6,999 nucleotides of DNA. It comes from Rhodocyclaceae bacterium (lineage in GTDB: Bacteria > Pseudomonadota > Gammaproteobacteria > Burkholderiales > Rhodocyclaceae). Position numbers and translations under genes: made by a program. Shown in pieces: positions 5,572 to 6,999 of this stretch (its first letter is position 1; every line of letters starts with the position of its first letter). Below the pieces are notes generated by a model. The model made no database searches, had not been told where the DNA came from, and saw nothing but the letters and a program-made list of their open reading frames with translations. The DNA is taken from assembly GCA_017444505.1 (NCBI GenBank), contig JAFSWK010000029.1:1-6999 (forward strand). Direction: 5' to 3'.

Positions 5572-6627
5572 ATGTCTTCGCGTTACTGGCCTGAACCTTC
5601 CACGCTGCCCGACGCCCACCGCACCGCCGTTGTGCTGGTCGGTCTGGGCACGCCGGTTGCCCCCGATGCCGCCTCCGTGCGCCGCTATCTGGCCGAGTTT
5701 TTGAACGACCCGCGCATCGTCGAATGGCCGCGCTGGCTATGGAAACCGATTTTGCACGGCATCGTGCTGCGCACCCGTCCGGCGCGTTCGGCGCAAAAAT
5801 ACGCCCAGGTCTGGACGCCCGAAGGCTCGCCGCTGGCCGTGCACACCGCGCGCCAAAGCACGCTGCTCGCGGGTCATTTCATCTGGCAGGGCAAGGCGCA
5901 TATTGAATGTTTCCACGCCATGCGCTACGGCCAGCCGGCGCTGGCTGCCACCTTGCAAAAAATCAAGATGCGCGGCTTTGCCCGTTTGCTCATCGTGCCG
6001 ATGTTCCCGCAATATTCGGCCACCACCACGGCCAGCATCATGGATGAAGTCGCCCGCTGTATGCGGCACTGGCGCAACCTGCCCGAATTGCGCTTCATCC
6101 GCAGCTTTGCCACCGACGAAGGCTATCTGGACGCGCTGGAAGCCAACATCCGCAAACACTGGCAACGCAACGGCGGCCCGGCCAAGCAAATCCTGTTCAG
6201 CTTTCACGGCATTCCCGAAGCCTGCGTCAAGGCGGGCGACCCGTACCCGCAGGAATGCCGCGCCACCGCCGAGGCGCTGGCCAGACGCCTCGGCATTGCC
6301 ACAAAACGCTGGCAGCTCACCTTTCAATCCCGTTTCGGGCGCGCACAATGGCTCACGCCTTACACCCAGCCAACGCTGGTGGCGATGGCCAAGGAAGGCG
6401 ACAAAAGCGTGGACGTCGTCTGCCCCGGCTTTCTTGCCGACTGTCTGGAAACGCTGGAAGAAATCGCCATCACCGCCAAAGCCGCCTTTCTCGACGCCGG
6501 CGGCGAGACCTTCAACTTCATCCCCTGCCTGAACGAGCGCGACGACTGGATGGCCGCGCTCGCCCGCCTCACGCTTGCCCATCTGGGCGACTGGGTCAAT
6601 GCCGCAGAACGCCCTGTCCGCGACTGA
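5572..6627 (+). CDS. hemH: Ferrochelatase (protoheme ferro-lyase)
   Basis: This encodes 351 residues. HemH inserts Fe2+ into protoporphyrin IX, the last step of the protoporphyrin-dependent heme pathway, at the cytoplasmic side of the membrane. Landmarks are LVGLGTP (22-28), a modified form of the usual LVNLGTP; FLNDPRIVEWPRWLW; YGQPAL; VPMFPQYSATTTAS; the catalytic histidine H212 in LFSFHGIPE; GDPYPQECRAT (222-232); FQSRFGRAQWL (251-261); and CPGFLADCLETLEEI, in which E293 corresponds to the conserved active-site glutamate. All residues expected for activity are present. The start lies 9 nt after the hrcA stop and the leader is pyrimidine-rich with no Shine-Dalgarno site, so translation may depend on coupling to hrcA. 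The 3' end overlaps the start of tsaC by 29 nt. hrcA and hemH are neighbours in other betaproteobacteria (recalled, not checked). Confidence 0.97.
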   Translation: MSSRYWPEPSTLPDAHRTAVVLVGLGTPVAPDAASVRRYLAEFLNDPRIVEWPRWLWKPILHGIVLRTRPARSAQKYAQVWTPEGSPLAVHTARQSTLLAGHFIWQGKAHIECFHAMRYGQPALAATLQKIKMRGFARLLIVPMFPQYSATTTASIMDEVARCMRHWRNLPELRFIRSFATDEGYLDALEANIRKHWQRNGGPAKQILFSFHGIPEACVKAGDPYPQECRATAEALARRLGIATKRWQLTFQSRFGRAQWLTPYTQPTLVAMAKEGDKSVDVVCPGFLADCLETLEEIAITAKAAFLDAGGETFNFIPCLNERDDWMAALARLTLAHLGDWVNAAERPVRD

Positions 6628-6999
6628 CGCCGACGCGCTCGCCCGCGCCTGCGCGCTGCTGGCCGCAGGCGAGCTGGTCGCCGTGCCCACGGAAACCGTC
6701 TACGGGCTGGCGGCGGATGCCCGCAACGCCGAAGCGCTGGCGCGCCTGTTCGCCCTCAAGGCGCGACCGGCCAACCGTCCGTTCAGCCTGCTGCTGCCCG
6801 ATGCCGGAATGCTGCCCGCGCTGGCCGCAGACCTCACGGACGCCGCGCGCACGCTGGCGCACGCCTGCTGGCCGGGGCCGCTCACATTGATTGTGCGCGC
6901 CCGTGCCGACACCCGCCTGGGCATTGTCCCCGCGCCCGCCACGCTCGGCCTGCGCGTGCCCGACCACCCGCTCACCCTCGCCCTGCTGCGCCGCTACGG
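6599..6999 (+). CDS. tsaC: L-threonylcarbamoyladenylate synthase (TsaC/Sua5), N-terminal part (partial)
   Basis: 133 codons are visible before the window ends, with the frame still open. The enzyme makes threonylcarbamoyl-AMP from threonine, bicarbonate and ATP, the first step of t6A37 modification of ANN-decoding tRNAs, in the cytoplasm; TsaBDE complete the transfer (family knowledge). The YrdC/Sua5 fold is evident: VAVPTETVYGLAADA (27-41), the basic substrate-binding stretch FALKARPANRPFSLLL (K54, R56, R60), WPGPLTLIV (91-99) and LGLRVPDHPL (116-125). The only suitable ATG (6599) lies inside the last codons of hemH, a 29-nt overlap in another frame, which implies co-transcription and perhaps coupled translation. 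It cannot be told here whether it is the short TsaC form or the long form with a C-terminal Sua5 domain. Confidence 0.93.
   Translation, partial: MPQNALSATDADALARACALLAAGELVAVPTETVYGLAADARNAEALARLFALKARPANRPFSLLLPDAGMLPALAADLTDAARTLAHACWPGPLTLIVRARADTRLGIVPAPATLGLRVPDHPLTLALLRRY

Noticed and set aside
4696..6690. Long - strand open frames opposite hrcA and hemH
   Set aside because: hrcA and hemH are unmistakable on the + strand; the antisense frames are high-G+C artefacts.
1..6999. Neisseria-type DNA uptake sequences, CRISPR repeats, tRNA genes or insertion-sequence ends
   Set aside because: I saw no GCCGTCTGAA or its complement, no regularly spaced repeats, no tRNA-like cloverleaf and no transposase.

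Overview
The window (about 63-68% G+C in hand-counted core-gene and module stretches) looks like a betaproteobacterial chromosome, most likely order Burkholderiales. This rests on the style of HrcA, ferrochelatase and BipA and on dense packing of housekeeping genes. Family-level assignment is inference. Nearly everything lies on the + strand; the exception is one toxin-antitoxin pair on the - strand.

Layout. (1) 1-228: C-terminal end of the ribosome-associated GTPase TypA/BipA. (2) 268-1890: a small lipoprotein (268-555) followed 18 nt later by a roughly 10-helix membrane protein (574-1890). (3) 1914-2602, - strand: a vapBC toxin-antitoxin operon with an ATGA stop/start overlap, of visibly lower G+C than its flanks. 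(4) 2603-2778: intergenic region between divergent genes; it holds a good vapB ribosome binding site, a weak possible vapBC promoter and a 43-bp imperfect inverted repeat. (5) 2779-4432: an ankyrin-repeat lipoprotein (2779-3222) followed 4 nt later by a second multi-helix membrane protein (3227-4432), clearly a diverged paralogue of the first. (6) 4531-6999: hrcA (heat-shock repressor), hemH (ferrochelatase) and the start of tsaC/sua5 (tRNA t6A synthesis), packed tightly with a 9-nt gap and then a 29-nt overlap. The window ends inside tsaC.

The most interesting part is 268-4432. The two membrane proteins share several strongly conserved motifs that I do not recognise from any named family. 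Each is preceded by its own small lipoprotein gene, so the arrangement is a duplicated lipoprotein/membrane-protein module. A vapBC pair of different base composition now sits between the two copies. The function of the module cannot be read from the sequence; a cell-envelope role is the only supported inference. The remaining genes are ordinary core genes.
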